Shown: piece by piece, positions 17,384 through 35,117 of the stretch | How positions within the stretch are numbered: position 1 is the stretch's first letter | Layout: every line of letters starts with the position of its first letter | Source: Catenulispora rubra | Lineage (GTDB): Bacteria; Actinomycetota; Actinomycetes; Streptomycetales; Catenulisporaceae | NCBI RefSeq assembly: GCF_015356825.1 | Contig: NZ_JAACYW010000074.1 | Coordinates: 1 to 42,974, forward strand | Length of the DNA stretch: 42,974 bases | Direction: 5' to 3' | Notes under the pieces: generated by a model | What the model was told of the DNA's origin: nothing | Database searches by the model: none | Seen by the model: only the letters and a program-made list of their open reading frames with translations | Translations under genes and position numbers: made by a program

Positions 17384-20300
17384 CTAGAGCTGTCCGTCGA
17401 TGAACGCGAAGATCTCCTCGTCGGAGGCCTCGCCGAGCCGGGCCGCCGGGGCGTCCGGCTCCAGCGCTTCCAGCGGCGCGGCCCCGGTGGCCCGGAGCAG
17501 CGCCTGAAGCGAAGCCGCGGCCAGCTCCCGCGCGGCGGCGTCGAGCTCGGGCGCCTGGAGCAGGCCCCCGACCTCGGCCAGGGCCGCGCGCAGCCGGTCC
17601 GGCACGCTCGGCGCCGTGCCGACGACCAGGCCGAACAAGTGCTCGGAGAGCCGGGTCACGCTCGGGTGGTCGAACACCGCCGTGGCCGGCAGCCGCAGCC
17701 CGGCGTCGGCGTTGAGGCGGTTGCGGAAGTCCACCGCGGTCAGCGAGTCGAAGCCGAGCTCGCTGAACGACGTGCCGACGTCGACGGCTGCGGCCGAGCC
17801 GTGCGAGAGCACCGCGGCCGCGTGTCCCTGGACCAGTTCGGTGATCTTCTCGCGCGCCACCTCCTCGGGGAGCCCGGCGAGCCGGTCGGCGAGCGGGGCT
17901 CCGCCGCGCGCGGCCGGGGCCGCGGCAGACGCACCGCGCGGGCGCGGAGTGGCGCGCACGAGGGCACGCAGCATCCCGGAAAGCTCCTCGCCGCTCTCGA
18001 CGCGGGCGCGCAGGCCCGCGGTGTTCCACCGCGAGGCGACGACCAGCGGCGGCGCGGCGGCGTCGCCGAGCGCGGCGTCGAACAGCGCCAAGCCCTGCTC
18101 AGCGCTGAGCCCTGATATCCCGATGCGGGCCAGCCGAGCCTCGTCGGCCGCGGTCAGCCCGGCGCCCATGCCGGAGGCCGTGGCCCACAGGCCCCACGCG
18201 ACCGAGACGGCGGGCAGGCCGAGCGAGCGCCGCAGCACGGCGAGCGCGTCCAGGAAGGTGTTGGCTGCCGCGTAGTTTCCCTGCCCGGCGTTGCCGATCA
18301 CCCCGGCGATCGAGGAGAAGAGCACGAACATGCGCAGCGGCTGGTCGAGGGTGAGCTCGTGCAGCAGCCATCCGGCGTCGACCTTGGGGCGGAAGACCTT
18401 CTCGATCCGCTCCGGCGACAGGCCTTCGAGCGTCGCGTCGTCCAAGACGCCGGCGGCGTGGACGACGCCGATCAGCGGGCGGTCGGCGGGTATCGAGGCG
18501 AGCAGCGCGGTCAGCGCGGCGCGGTCGGCGACGTCGCAGGCCTCGAACCGCGCCTGGGTTCCGTGCCCCTTCAGGCGTGCGGTCAGCTCCGCGGCCCCTT
18601 CGGCTGCCGCGCCACGACGCGAGACGAGCAGCAGGTGCCGGGCGCCGTGACGTTCGGCCAGCCGCTCGGCGATCAGCGCGCCCAGCTCGCCGGTCGCTCC
18701 GGTGACGAGCACGGTTCCGTCGGACAGCTCGACCGGCTCGGCGAGGACCGGCGTCCGGCGCGTCACGCGGGGAACCAGGGTTCTGCCGTCGCGGATGAGG
18801 CACTGGTCCTCGCCGGCGGCCACCACCGCGGCCACCCGGGCTGGCGTCGTCGCGTCCAAGTCGCCGCCGACCAGGATGAAGCGGCCGGGGTTCTCGATCT
18901 GCGCGGCGCGGACCAGGCCCCAGGCGACTGCGGTCGCGGGCACATCCGGGTCCGCGACCACGACGAGCCGGGCTCCGGCGTCGCGCGGTTCGGCGGTCCA
19001 GGCGCGCAGGGCATCGAGCACTTCGCGGAAGACGGTGCGGGCTCCGGTGATCGGGTGCGTCGCAGGGTCGGCGATCGACACCCACTGCGACCCGTCTGCG
19101 AGCCCTGCCGGGGTGTGCTCCGTCCGGGGGGCGTGCTCGATCCAGTCGACGCCGCAATAGCCGGCCGGGCCGGAGCCGCCGGGAAGCGCGGCGGCCGTCA
19201 GGGCTCTGACCCGCATCTCGCCGATGGTGAGCACCGGCAGGCCAGCGCTGTCGGCGACGTCGAGCAAGAGTCGATCGTCCCCCGTGGTGCGGATCCGGAC
19301 ACGGATGCCGGTGGCTCCGGTCGCGTGCAGGCGGACGTCGTGGAACGCGAAGGGCACGCGCAGCTCGGCGGTGCCGCTCTCGGCGATGTAGGGGTGGAAA
19401 GAAGTATCCAGCAGCGCCGGATGCAGTCCGAAGCCGGTGGTGTCAGCCTCCTGCGGAAGCTCGGCCTCGACGTAGAGGTCGTCGCCGAGCCGCCAGGCCG
19501 CGACGACGCCGCGGAAGGCCGGGCCATAGGCGTAACCGAGGTCCGCCAGCCGCTCGTAGGCGTCGTCGAAGTCGATCGGCGCCGCGTTCACGGGCGGCCA
19601 GGACGCGGCCCAGCCCGTGTCCGGGGCCGCGGATCCGGCCGATCCGGCAGACCCGGCCGAGTCCAGGCGCGCGGAGGCGTGGCAGGTCCACTCGGCGTCG
19701 TCTTCGGCGCGGGCGAACACGCGGACCGAGCCGTCTGCGGGATTCGCGACCGCCTGCAACGCCAGCGCGCCCTCGGCGGGCAACACCAGCGGCGCCTCGA
19801 AGGCGAGCTCTGCAACGGTCTCAAAGCCAGCCTGGCGACCGATTTCGATCACGAGGTCAAGCACCGCGGCGCCGGGCACGACCACGGAGCCGGCCACCGC
19901 GTGATCGGCCAGCCAGGGCAGGTCGGCGAGGCTGGCCCGGCCGGTGGCGACCAGCGGGCCGCCCTCGGCCACATCCAGAGCGGCGCTCAGCAGCGGATGG
20001 TCGATTGCACGCAGGCCAGCCTTGGCGACGTCGGCGGGCACGGTCGGCGGCAGCAGCCAGTAGTTCTCGCGCTCGAAGGCGTAGGTCGGCAGTTCGACGA
20101 CACGGCCGCCCTCGGTGAGCGCGGTCCAGTCGACGTTCAGACCGGCGGCGAAGGCCGCGCCGAGGCCGAGGACGAATCCGTCGAGTTCGGGCAGCCGCTT
20201 GCCAGCAGTGGAGGTCACCGGCGTGTCTGCGGCGGCAAGGCAGGATCGGATCATGGCGGAGAGCACCGGCTGCGGGCCGATCTCCAGATAGGCGCCGATG

Positions 20301-22834
20301 CCGGCGGACTCCAGCCGACCGATCATCGGGGCGAAGCCGACGGCCTCGCGAGCCTGGTCGGTCCAGTAGGACGGCTCGCTCCAGGAACGCTCGGGGCCGA
20401 GGTCGGTCTGCACTGCGATCTTCGGAGCGTGGAAGGTCATGGTCGCCAGATGCGCGGCAAGGTCGGCGAGCATCGGCTCCATCAGCGGCGAGTGGAACGC
20501 GTGGCTGACGGTGAGCCTGCGGACCCGCCGGCCCCGCTGTTCGAACTGCGCCGCGAGAGCGAGGCAGGCCTCTTCCTCGCCGGAGATCACCACGTCGGCC
20601 GGGCCGTTGACCGCAGCGATGCCGACCCGGCCCGCGAGCAGCGGCAGTACCTCCTCCGGGGTGGCTGAGATCGCCACCATCGCGCCGCGCTCGGTCAGGG
20701 CCTGCATCAGCCGGCCCCGCACCACGACGAACCGGGCCGCGTCGGGCAGATCCCAGACCCCTGCGACGTGCGCCGCTGCGATCTCGCCGACGGAGTGGCC
20801 GGCCACGACGTCCGGCTCCAGGCCGAGCGAAGCCAGCAGCCGGAACGCGGCGACCTGGTAGGCGAACAGGGCCGGTTGGGTGTACTCGGTCTCGTTCAGC
20901 GCGGCCGCGTCCGGGGTGTCCGGCTCAGCCCACATCACCGCGCGCAGCGGACGCTCCAGGTGCGCGTCGAGCGCGTCGCAGGCTTCGTCGAAGGCCGCCG
21001 CGAATACCGGGAACGCGCGGTGCAGGTCGCGGCCCATCCCGGGGCGCTGGCTGCCCTGTCCGCTGAAGACGAACGCCGCGCGTGCACCGGACTCAGCCGT
21101 GCCGAGCGCGACCGGCGCGTCGTCCCGGCCGGCGATGAGGGCGTCGAGCCCGGCGAGCAGCCGGTCCCGGTCGGCGCCGACCACGACGGCGCGGTGGTCG
21201 AAGCGGGAGCGGGTGGTCGCCAGCGAACGGGCGACGTCGACGGGGCGGATCGCCTCGCCGGTCCGCTCAGCCCGCACCCACGCGCGCAGCCGGCGGGCCT
21301 GGCCTTCGAGCGCCGCGCGGCTGCGGGCGCTGAGCATCCAGGCCTGCGGCAGCGGCAGCGGCAGCGGTTCGGGACCGGGCTGTGTCTTGGGTGCGAGCTG
21401 CGCCTCGGGTGCGGGCTCGCGCGCGATTTGCGGCTCGTCCGCGGCGTCCGGCTCCTCAAGGATCACGTGCGTGTTCGTGCCGCTGATCCCGAAGGAGGAC
21501 ACCGCGGCCCGGCGCGGCCGGTCTCCGGCGTGCTCCCAGGCACGCGGCTCGGTCAGCAGCCGGACCGTGCCGGCCGACCAGTCGACGTGCGGAGTCGGCT
21601 CGGTGACGTTGATCGTGCGCGGCAGCACGCCGTTGCGCATCGCCATCAGCATCTTGATCACGCCGGCCACGCCCGCGGCGGCCTGCGCGTGGCCCAGGTT
21701 CGACTTCAGCGAGCCGAGCCACAGCGGCCGGTCCTCGGGGCGGTCGCGGCCGTAGGTCGCGATCAGCGCCTGCGCCTCGATCGGGTCGCCGAGCTGGGTG
21801 CCGGTGCCGTGCGCGTCCACGGCGTCCACGTCGCGCGGGTCGAGCCGGGCGTCGGCGAGCGCCTGGCGGATGACCGCCTCCTGCGCCGGGCCGTTGGGCG
21901 CGGTCTGGCCGTTGCTCGCGCCGTCCTGGTTGACGGCAGTGCCGCGGATCAGGCCGTAGATGCGCCGGCCGTTGCGCCGGGCATCGGAGAGGCGTTCCAG
22001 GACGAGCACGCCGACGCCCTCGGCCCAGGAGGTGCCGTCGGCGTCCGCGGAGAAGGACTTGCACCGGCCGTCGGCGGCCAGGCCGCGCTGCCGGGAGAAC
22101 TCGACGAACAGCGTCGGGGTGGGCATCACGGTCTGGCCGCCGGCCAGCGCCAGGGTGCACTCGCCGCTGCGCAGGGACCGGACGGCCTGGTGCACGGCCA
22201 CCAGCGAGGAGGAGCAGGCCGTGTCGACGGTGATCGAGGGGCCCTCGAAGCCGAAGGTGTAGGAGACCCGGCCGGACAGCATGCTGCCGGTGCTCGACAC
22301 GGCCAGCAGGCCCTCAAGCGCCGGAGGGCTCGCGGCGAGGAAGCGCGTGGAGTAGTAGTCGTACATCTGCCCGGCCCAGACGCCGGTCCGGCTGCCGCGC
22401 AGCGCGGTCGGGTCGAACCCGCCGCGCTCGAAGGCCTCCCAGGCGCAGGTCAGGAAGAGGCGGTGGCCGGGGTCGGTGCCGAGGGCGTTGCGCGGGCTCA
22501 TCCGGAAGAACGCGGCGTCGAACTCGCCGGCCGCCTCCAGGAAGCCGCCTCGGCGGGAGTAGGAGGTGCCGATCGCCTCGGGATCGGGGTCGTAGAGCGC
22601 CTCGGTGTCCCAGCCGCGATCGCCGGGGAACTCCGAGGTCGCGTCGCGGCCCTCGTCGACCAGGCGCCACAGGCCCTCGGGGGTGTCGACCCCGCCGGGG
22701 TAGCGGCAGGCCATCCCGACGATCGCGACGGGCTCGTGGCGGCGGGCGTCGGCGTCGGCCATCCGGCTCTTGGCGTCCGCCAGATCCGCGGTCACCTTCT
22801 TGAGGTACTCCCGCAGTCTGTCTTCACCCGCCAT
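17384..22834 (-). CDS. Type I PKS module 2: KS-AT-DH-KR-ACP
   Basis: The protein has 1816 residues from ATG 22834, preceded by AAGGGG. The N-terminal docking coil is EDRLREYLKKVTADLADAK. KS: Cys207 in TVDTACSSSLVAV with the two active-site His motifs (DAHGTGT, LGHAQAAAG). AT: Ser681 in AGHSVGEIAAA and His781 in SHAFHS, the malonyl-CoA pattern. DH: His978 in LADHAVAGSVVVPGA and Asp1143 in LLDTSFH, so both catalytic residues are present. KR: GTVLVTGATGELG near 1370, an LDD motif (AAGVLDDATLE, B-type) and Tyr1521 in GNYAAANTF. ACP Ser1697 in LGFDSLTAV. The C-terminal docking segment ends ASDEEIFAFIDGQL. The module should add malonyl, reduce and dehydrate to a double bond. It lies between the loader gene and the bimodular gene with short gaps. 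Confidence 0.94.
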   Translation of the reverse strand: MAGEDRLREYLKKVTADLADAKSRMADADARRHEPVAIVGMACRYPGGVDTPEGLWRLVDEGRDATSEFPGDRGWDTEALYDPDPEAIGTSYSRRGGFLEAAGEFDAAFFRMSPRNALGTDPGHRLFLTCAWEAFERGGFDPTALRGSRTGVWAGQMYDYYSTRFLAASPPALEGLLAVSSTGSMLSGRVSYTFGFEGPSITVDTACSSSLVAVHQAVRSLRSGECTLALAGGQTVMPTPTLFVEFSRQRGLAADGRCKSFSADADGTSWAEGVGVLVLERLSDARRNGRRIYGLIRGTAVNQDGASNGQTAPNGPAQEAVIRQALADARLDPRDVDAVDAHGTGTQLGDPIEAQALIATYGRDRPEDRPLWLGSLKSNLGHAQAAAGVAGVIKMLMAMRNGVLPRTINVTEPTPHVDWSAGTVRLLTEPRAWEHAGDRPRRAAVSSFGISGTNTHVILEEPDAADEPQIAREPAPEAQLAPKTQPGPEPLPLPLPQAWMLSARSRAALEGQARRLRAWVRAERTGEAIRPVDVARSLATTRSRFDHRAVVVGADRDRLLAGLDALIAGRDDAPVALGTAESGARAAFVFSGQGSQRPGMGRDLHRAFPVFAAAFDEACDALDAHLERPLRAVMWAEPDTPDAAALNETEYTQPALFAYQVAAFRLLASLGLEPDVVAGHSVGEIAAAHVAGVWDLPDAARFVVVRGRLMQALTERGAMVAISATPEEVLPLLAGRVGIAAVNGPADVVISGEEEACLALAAQFEQRGRRVRRLTVSHAFHSPLMEPMLADLAAHLATMTFHAPKIAVQTDLGPERSWSEPSYWTDQAREAVGFAPMIGRLESAGIGAYLEIGPQPVLSAMIRSCLAAADTPVTSTAGKRLPELDGFVLGLGAAFAAGLNVDWTALTEGGRVVELPTYAFERENYWLLPPTVPADVAKAGLRAIDHPLLSAALDVAEGGPLVATGRASLADLPWLADHAVAGSVVVPGAAVLDLVIEIGRQAGFETVAELAFEAPLVLPAEGALALQAVANPADGSVRVFARAEDDAEWTCHASARLDSAGSAGSAGSAAPDTGWAASWPPVNAAPIDFDDAYERLADLGYAYGPAFRGVVAAWRLGDDLYVEAELPQEADTTGFGLHPALLDTSFHPYIAESGTAELRVPFAFHDVRLHATGATGIRVRIRTTGDDRLLLDVADSAGLPVLTIGEMRVRALTAAALPGGSGPAGYCGVDWIEHAPRTEHTPAGLADGSQWVSIADPATHPITGARTVFREVLDALRAWTAEPRDAGARLVVVADPDVPATAVAWGLVRAAQIENPGRFILVGGDLDATTPARVAAVVAAGEDQCLIRDGRTLVPRVTRRTPVLAEPVELSDGTVLVTGATGELGALIAERLAERHGARHLLLVSRRGAAAEGAAELTARLKGHGTQARFEACDVADRAALTALLASIPADRPLIGVVHAAGVLDDATLEGLSPERIEKVFRPKVDAGWLLHELTLDQPLRMFVLFSSIAGVIGNAGQGNYAAANTFLDALAVLRRSLGLPAVSVAWGLWATASGMGAGLTAADEARLARIGISGLSAEQGLALFDAALGDAAAPPLVVASRWNTAGLRARVESGEELSGMLRALVRATPRPRGASAAAPAARGGAPLADRLAGLPEEVAREKITELVQGHAAAVLSHGSAAAVDVGTSFSELGFDSLTAVDFRNRLNADAGLRLPATAVFDHPSVTRLSEHLFGLVVGTAPSVPDRLRAALAEVGGLLQAPELDAAARELAAASLQALLRATGAAPLEALEPDAPAARLGEASDEEIFAFIDGQL

Positions 22835-22866
22835 GGATGTTCACCCCTTCTGGACTGTCTGAGATG

Positions 22867-31257
<8,391 letters not shown>

Positions 31258-31324
31258 AGAACACCCACCGTCGCAGTTCGTTCTTCGAAACCGGTCGGAG
31301 AAGTGGGCCGACGGGCCCAAAAAA

Positions 31325-31353
31325 ATCCTGTTGAACATTCGATCCACCGTCAA
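31325..31353 (-). promoter_or_regulatory. Predicted promoter of the large PKS operon
   Basis: On the minus strand TTGACG (31348-31353) and CAGGAT (31325-31330) are separated by exactly 17 bases, a good match to housekeeping-sigma promoters of actinomycetes. Transcription would begin near 31318, about 60 bases before ATG 31257. It would start with a small hairpin (GGGCC/GGCCC, 31305-31318) at the 5' end of the leader. This also argues against the longer open frame that begins at 31515. Confidence 0.5.
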
Positions 31354-31733
31354 GGCAGACAAAGCCGCAGGCCGATGGCACATTACGGCTGGCAGGAAGC
31401 TGCCAGTGGCAATACTCTGAGGCGGGTTTGCCGGGCGTTTTCCGCCGACGTCGAAAATGCGATACACATTCCGGCGCAGCCATTTTCGGCAGAATGCGCC
31501 AACCGGGGCGTGCACTTAGCCGCGCGGGACAGGTTGCACCCGGCGACTTGTCCGCGCCGGACGAGGCGCGATCGGCGGGCGGAGGCTAGCCTTCCTGCTG
31601 TCCGAATCAGCGTTCTTCGATATGCGTTGACAAGCCACCACAGCCGACGTCGTCCAGGTCCGTCGAGCTTAACCCCAGTCCCACCGAGTAGTTCGGTTTC
31701 CAACAAATCCGCTTCCCGACACAAGGGCCTCCC
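31354..31733. promoter_or_regulatory. Rest of the divergent intergenic region between PKS operon and PLP decarboxylase
   Basis: No gene is supported here. A perfect hairpin with 7-base arms lies at 31389-31406 (CTGGCAG, loop GAAG, CTGCCAG), upstream of the predicted PKS promoter, and could be an operator. A TTGACA hexamer occurs at 31627-31632 on the plus strand, but no good -10 box follows at normal spacing. Because the SARP gene is adjacent, this is the likeliest place for SARP binding; no convincing direct-repeat set was identified by eye. Confidence 0.35.
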
Positions 31734-32966
31734 ATGACGAATGCGATCCCGGACAGGACAGTGCCGTTCGAGCGCGACGACGGCGTCCTCCTCGTGGGCG
31801 GAATCCCGGCGGACCGGCTGGCCGAGCGCGTCGGGACGACACCGTTCTTCGCCTATGACCGGACCCTGATCAGCGAGCGGGTGTCGGCGGTCCGCGCCGC
31901 GCTGCCCGAGGGCATCCGGCTGAGTTACGCCGTCAAGGCCAATCCCATGCCCGCGGTGCTCCAGCACCTGAGCCGGCTGGTCGACGGCTTCGACGTGGCC
32001 TCCGCCGGGGAGTTGCGCGAGGCGCTGAACAGCACGATGCCCGCGGAGCACGTGACCTTCGCCGGCCCCGGCAAGACCACGCCGGAACTGCGGCAGGCGG
32101 TCGCCGCCGGGGTGACGGTCGAGGTGGAGTCCGAGAACGAACTCGCCCGGGTGCGCGAGGTCGGCGACCTGCTCGGCGTCCGGGCCCGGGTCGCCCTCCG
32201 GGTCAACCCGGACTTCGCGGTGCGCGGCGCGGGCATGCACATGGGCGGCGGTCCGCAGCAGTTCGGCATCGACGCCGAGCGGATACCGGCGGTGCTCGCG
32301 GCGGTGGCCGACGCCGAGCTCGGCTTCGAGGGCTTCCACGTCTTCGCGGGGTCGCAGAACCTGGATGCCGAGAGCATCTGCGAGGCCCAGCGCCGAACGG
32401 TCGAGCTGATCGTCAAGCTCGCCGCCGCGGCGCCGGGACCCGTGCGCTACCTGAATCTGGGCGGCGGGTTCGGCATCCCGTACGCGGCGCGCGACCGGCC
32501 GCTCGACCTCACCCCGATCGGCGCGAACCTCGCCACGTTGATGGACACCGCGATCCGGTCCGAGCTGCCCTCGGCGCGCGTCGTCATCGAGCTCGGCCGG
32601 TACCTCGTCGGCGAGGCGGGGGTGTATCTGACCCGCGTGGTGGACCGCAAGGAATCGCGCGGCCGGACCTACCTGGTCGTCGACGGCGGCCTGCACCACC
32701 AGCTCGCGGCCTCGGGCAACTTCGGCCAGAAGATCCGGCGCAACTATCCGGTCGAGCTGGCCGCGCGGACCGGCGACGCCTCGAACGAGACGGTCGACGT
32801 CGTCGGGTGCCTGTGCACGCCGCTGGACCTGCTCGGCGACCGCGTGAGCCTGCCGGCGGCGCGGATCGGCGACCTGGTCGCGATCTTCTGCGCCGGCGCG
32901 TACGGGCTGACGGCCAGTCCGACCGCGTTCCTCGGCCATCCGGCACCGGCCGAGGTCCTGGTCTGA
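31734..32966 (+). CDS. PLP-dependent amino-acid decarboxylase, fold type III (Orn/DAP/Arg decarboxylase group)
   Basis: The 410-residue protein has the PLP lysine in LSYAVKANPMP (near residue 66), the phosphate-binding glycines in LNLGGGFGIPY, FHVFAGSQ in place of the HIGSQ of DAP decarboxylases, EXGRYLVGEAG (here ELGRYLVGEAG), the cofactor/active-site Cys and Asp in GCLCTPLDLLGD, and the terminal GAYG. The FHVFAGSQ form resembles decarboxylases found next to an AMP ligase and an ACP in exosortase-type and macrolactam loci, where an amino acid may be decarboxylated while bound to ACP (VinO in vicenistatin is an example of that role). The ligase and ACP at 36711-38595 fit this idea. The substrate cannot be read from sequence. 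It is followed at 46 bases by the SARP gene and is probably cotranscribed with it. Confidence 0.88.
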   Translation: MTNAIPDRTVPFERDDGVLLVGGIPADRLAERVGTTPFFAYDRTLISERVSAVRAALPEGIRLSYAVKANPMPAVLQHLSRLVDGFDVASAGELREALNSTMPAEHVTFAGPGKTTPELRQAVAAGVTVEVESENELARVREVGDLLGVRARVALRVNPDFAVRGAGMHMGGGPQQFGIDAERIPAVLAAVADAELGFEGFHVFAGSQNLDAESICEAQRRTVELIVKLAAAAPGPVRYLNLGGGFGIPYAARDRPLDLTPIGANLATLMDTAIRSELPSARVVIELGRYLVGEAGVYLTRVVDRKESRGRTYLVVDGGLHHQLAASGNFGQKIRRNYPVELAARTGDASNETVDVVGCLCTPLDLLGDRVSLPAARIGDLVAIFCAGAYGLTASPTAFLGHPAPAEVLV

Positions 32967-33012
32967 CGAACGGAACGACGCGATGCCCGCCAGTCCCCAA
33001 GCGGAGGTCAGA

Positions 33013-35109
33013 ATGCAGACCACACTCCAAGCGGCGACCGGCACTCCGGCTATCGCGACCGTCCCGTCCGTCCCGTCCGTCCCGTCCGTGCCGTCCGTGC
33101 CGTCCGTGCCGTCCCCGCCGTCCCCGCAGTCGTCGGCCGACAGGCCGGTGCAGTCGCCCACACAGTTCCCTGCGCAGTTCCCCGCGCAGTTCCCGACACA
33201 GCCACCGCGCTTCAGCGTCCTGGGACCGCTGCAGGTGCGCGGCGACCGGCCGGTCCCGATCACGGCCCGCCGCCAGCAGATCGTGCTCGGCCTGCTGCTG
33301 CTGAACGGCAACCGGACCGTGCCGGTGGAGACCCTGGTCGACGCGCTCTGGGACTGCGCTCCCCCGACGACCGCCCGCGCCCAGGTGCAGACCTGCGTCT
33401 CGGCGCTGCGCCGCGCGCTGCTCGGGGTCGGCCTCGGCGACCGGATCCAGCTGCGGGGCGGCGGCTACGACATCGCCGTCGGCCCGGCGGAACTCGACCT
33501 GCTCGTCTACGAGCGCCTGATGGCCGTCGGCCGGACCGCGGCCGCCGCGAACCGTCCGGCGCAGGCCCGTGCCGCCTTCCGCGAGGCCCTGTCGCTGTGG
33601 CGCGGCGAACCGCTGGCCGGTGTCGACAGCGGCGCGATCCAGGCCCACAAGCTGCGGATCGGCGAGCGGCGGGTCGAGGCGATCGAGGAGTGCATCGACT
33701 CCGAGCTCCAGCTCGGCCGGCACCACGAGGTGGTCGGCGAGATCTCGACGATGGTCGCCGAACACCCCCTGCGCGAACGGCTCGTCAAACAGCTGATGAC
33801 CGCGTTGCACCAGTGCGGCCGGCGGGCCGAGGCGCTGGCCGTGTACCGGAACGTGCGGCAGCGGTTCGTCGAGGAGCTGGGGCTCGAACCCGGCCACCTG
33901 GTGAGCCGGGCGCACCAGGAGATCCTGAGCGGCTCGCCGGCCGACGAGCAGGCGCCCCCGGCGCGGCACGGGCTCGGCGAACCCCGGCAGCCGGCGGCTG
34001 TGCCGACGCCGGTTCCTGAGCCGGTACCGGTGCCGGTGCCGATGCCAGTGCCGGCGCCGGTTCCGCTGTCGGTGTCGGTGTCGATTCCGGTGCCGCGCAT
34101 GCTGCCGGCCCGCATCCCATACTTCACCGGCCACGACGAACTCCTCAAGATCCTGTGCTCCCGTCTGGTGGAAGACCAGGTTTCGGGCGCGGGACTGGTG
34201 ACGGTGATCACCGGGCGCGGCGGAGTGGGCAAGTCGGCGGTCGCGAACGAGGCGGCGAACGAGGTGGCCGAGGAGTTCCCGGACGGCCAGCTCTACGCGC
34301 GGATGGCGGCCGGCGGGGACCGGACCGAGAACGTTTCCAAGGTCCTGAAGCAGTTCCTTTACGCGCTCGGGTTCGCGCCCGAGCAGATCCCGGCCGAGAT
34401 GGACGACCGCGCCGCCGTCTACCGCAGCGCGATCGCCGGACGCCGGATGCTGGCCGTGGTCGACGACGTCGCCGACGAGGCGCTGCTGCGTCCGCTGGTG
34501 CCGGGCACGTCCAGCTGCCGGCTGCTGGTGACCACCCGGGCCCGGACCGCCCCGCTGCTCGGTTCGGCGGTCTTCGAGCTGGACGTGTTCAGCCCGGAGG
34601 AAGGCGTCGAGCTGCTGGCCGCGATGATCGGCCGGGAGCGGATCGACGCGGAGACCCCGGCGGCGGTCGAGCTGGTCGGGTACTGCGGCGGGCTGCAGTT
34701 GGCGGTGTGCAGCGCCGCCTCCCGGCTCGTCGCGCGCCCGCACTGGACCATCGGGGCCTTCGTGGCGCTGCTGCGGGACGACCGCGGCCGCCTCGACCAG
34801 CTCGACAGCCGGGGGTTCGACATCCGGGACGCCTTCCGGCGCAGCTGCCTCGGCCTGTCCCCGGTCGCGCGGCACCTGTTCGCCCAGCTCGGCCTGCTGA
34901 AGTCCAGCACCTTCAGCGCACAGGTGGCCGCGCAACTGCTCGCCCCGGACGCGGGTCTGGCGAGCGAGGCGCTGGAGAGCCTGGTCGACGCGCGGCTGGC
35001 GGACATCGTCATCAGGACCGGTACCGCCACGCACTATCGCATGGACGAACTGGTCCGCGTCTTCGCCCGCGAGTGCGTCTTCCGGAACGGGATGGGCGCT
35101 TCCGGCTGA
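33013..35109 (+). CDS. SARP/AfsR-type transcriptional activator with NB-ARC ATPase domain
   Basis: I choose ATG 33013, which has GGAGG five bases upstream, over an in-frame ATG 30 bases earlier with no such site; this gives 698 residues. After a low-complexity N-terminus (VPS repeats, then PAQFPAQFPTQ) comes an OmpR-like winged helix (FSVLGPLQVRGDRPVPITARRQ; about 65-145). It is followed by a bacterial transcriptional activation domain (about 150-295; ELDLLVYERLMAVGR ... AEALAVYRNVRQRFVEELGLEPG). A Pro/Val repeat linker (about 330-362) leads to an NB-ARC ATPase with Walker A TGRGGVGKSA (near 402) and a conserved LLVTTRAR. The family binds direct repeats near promoters and activates antibiotic clusters. 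It probably switches on the divergent PKS operon. It ends 8 bases from the convergent ABC permease gene, with no clear terminator between. Confidence 0.93.
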   Translation: MQTTLQAATGTPAIATVPSVPSVPSVPSVPSVPSPPSPQSSADRPVQSPTQFPAQFPAQFPTQPPRFSVLGPLQVRGDRPVPITARRQQIVLGLLLLNGNRTVPVETLVDALWDCAPPTTARAQVQTCVSALRRALLGVGLGDRIQLRGGGYDIAVGPAELDLLVYERLMAVGRTAAAANRPAQARAAFREALSLWRGEPLAGVDSGAIQAHKLRIGERRVEAIEECIDSELQLGRHHEVVGEISTMVAEHPLRERLVKQLMTALHQCGRRAEALAVYRNVRQRFVEELGLEPGHLVSRAHQEILSGSPADEQAPPARHGLGEPRQPAAVPTPVPEPVPVPVPMPVPAPVPLSVSVSIPVPRMLPARIPYFTGHDELLKILCSRLVEDQVSGAGLVTVITGRGGVGKSAVANEAANEVAEEFPDGQLYARMAAGGDRTENVSKVLKQFLYALGFAPEQIPAEMDDRAAVYRSAIAGRRMLAVVDDVADEALLRPLVPGTSSCRLLVTTRARTAPLLGSAVFELDVFSPEEGVELLAAMIGRERIDAETPAAVELVGYCGGLQLAVCSAASRLVARPHWTIGAFVALLRDDRGRLDQLDSRGFDIRDAFRRSCLGLSPVARHLFAQLGLLKSSTFSAQVAAQLLAPDAGLASEALESLVDARLADIVIRTGTATHYRMDELVRVFARECVFRNGMGASG
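33061..33123 (+). repeat. Seven 9-bp tandem repeats in the SARP N-terminus
   Basis: Seven in-frame units of GTCCCGTCC / GTGCCGTCC / CCGCCGTCC encode a Val-Pro-Ser repeat ahead of the DNA-binding domain. The tract probably arose by slippage and forms a disordered arm. Confidence 0.85.
33995..34100 (+). repeat. Pro/Val-rich repeat linker in the SARP
   Basis: Six-base periodic sequence (CCGGTG / CCGGTT variants) encodes alternating Pro and Val residues (PVPEPVPVPVPMPVPAPVP). It joins the activation domain to the NB-ARC domain. The tract would be an extended, flexible spacer. Confidence 0.75.
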
Positions 35110-35117
35110 GGACCCGG

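Noticed and set aside
31305..31327. Rho-independent terminator (GC hairpin followed by A-run on the plus strand)
   Set aside because: The run is A on the plus strand, and T-run-before-hairpin on the minus strand, so neither strand gives hairpin followed by U. It fits a 5' leader hairpin of the PKS transcript better.
31258..31515. N-terminal extension of the loading PKS frame
   Set aside because: The extra residues match no PKS sequence and cross a good promoter; ATG 31257 is the better start.
31627..31656. Promoter with TTGACA for the PLP decarboxylase gene
   Set aside because: The -35 hexamer is perfect, but no acceptable -10 box follows at 16-19 bases, so it was not called.
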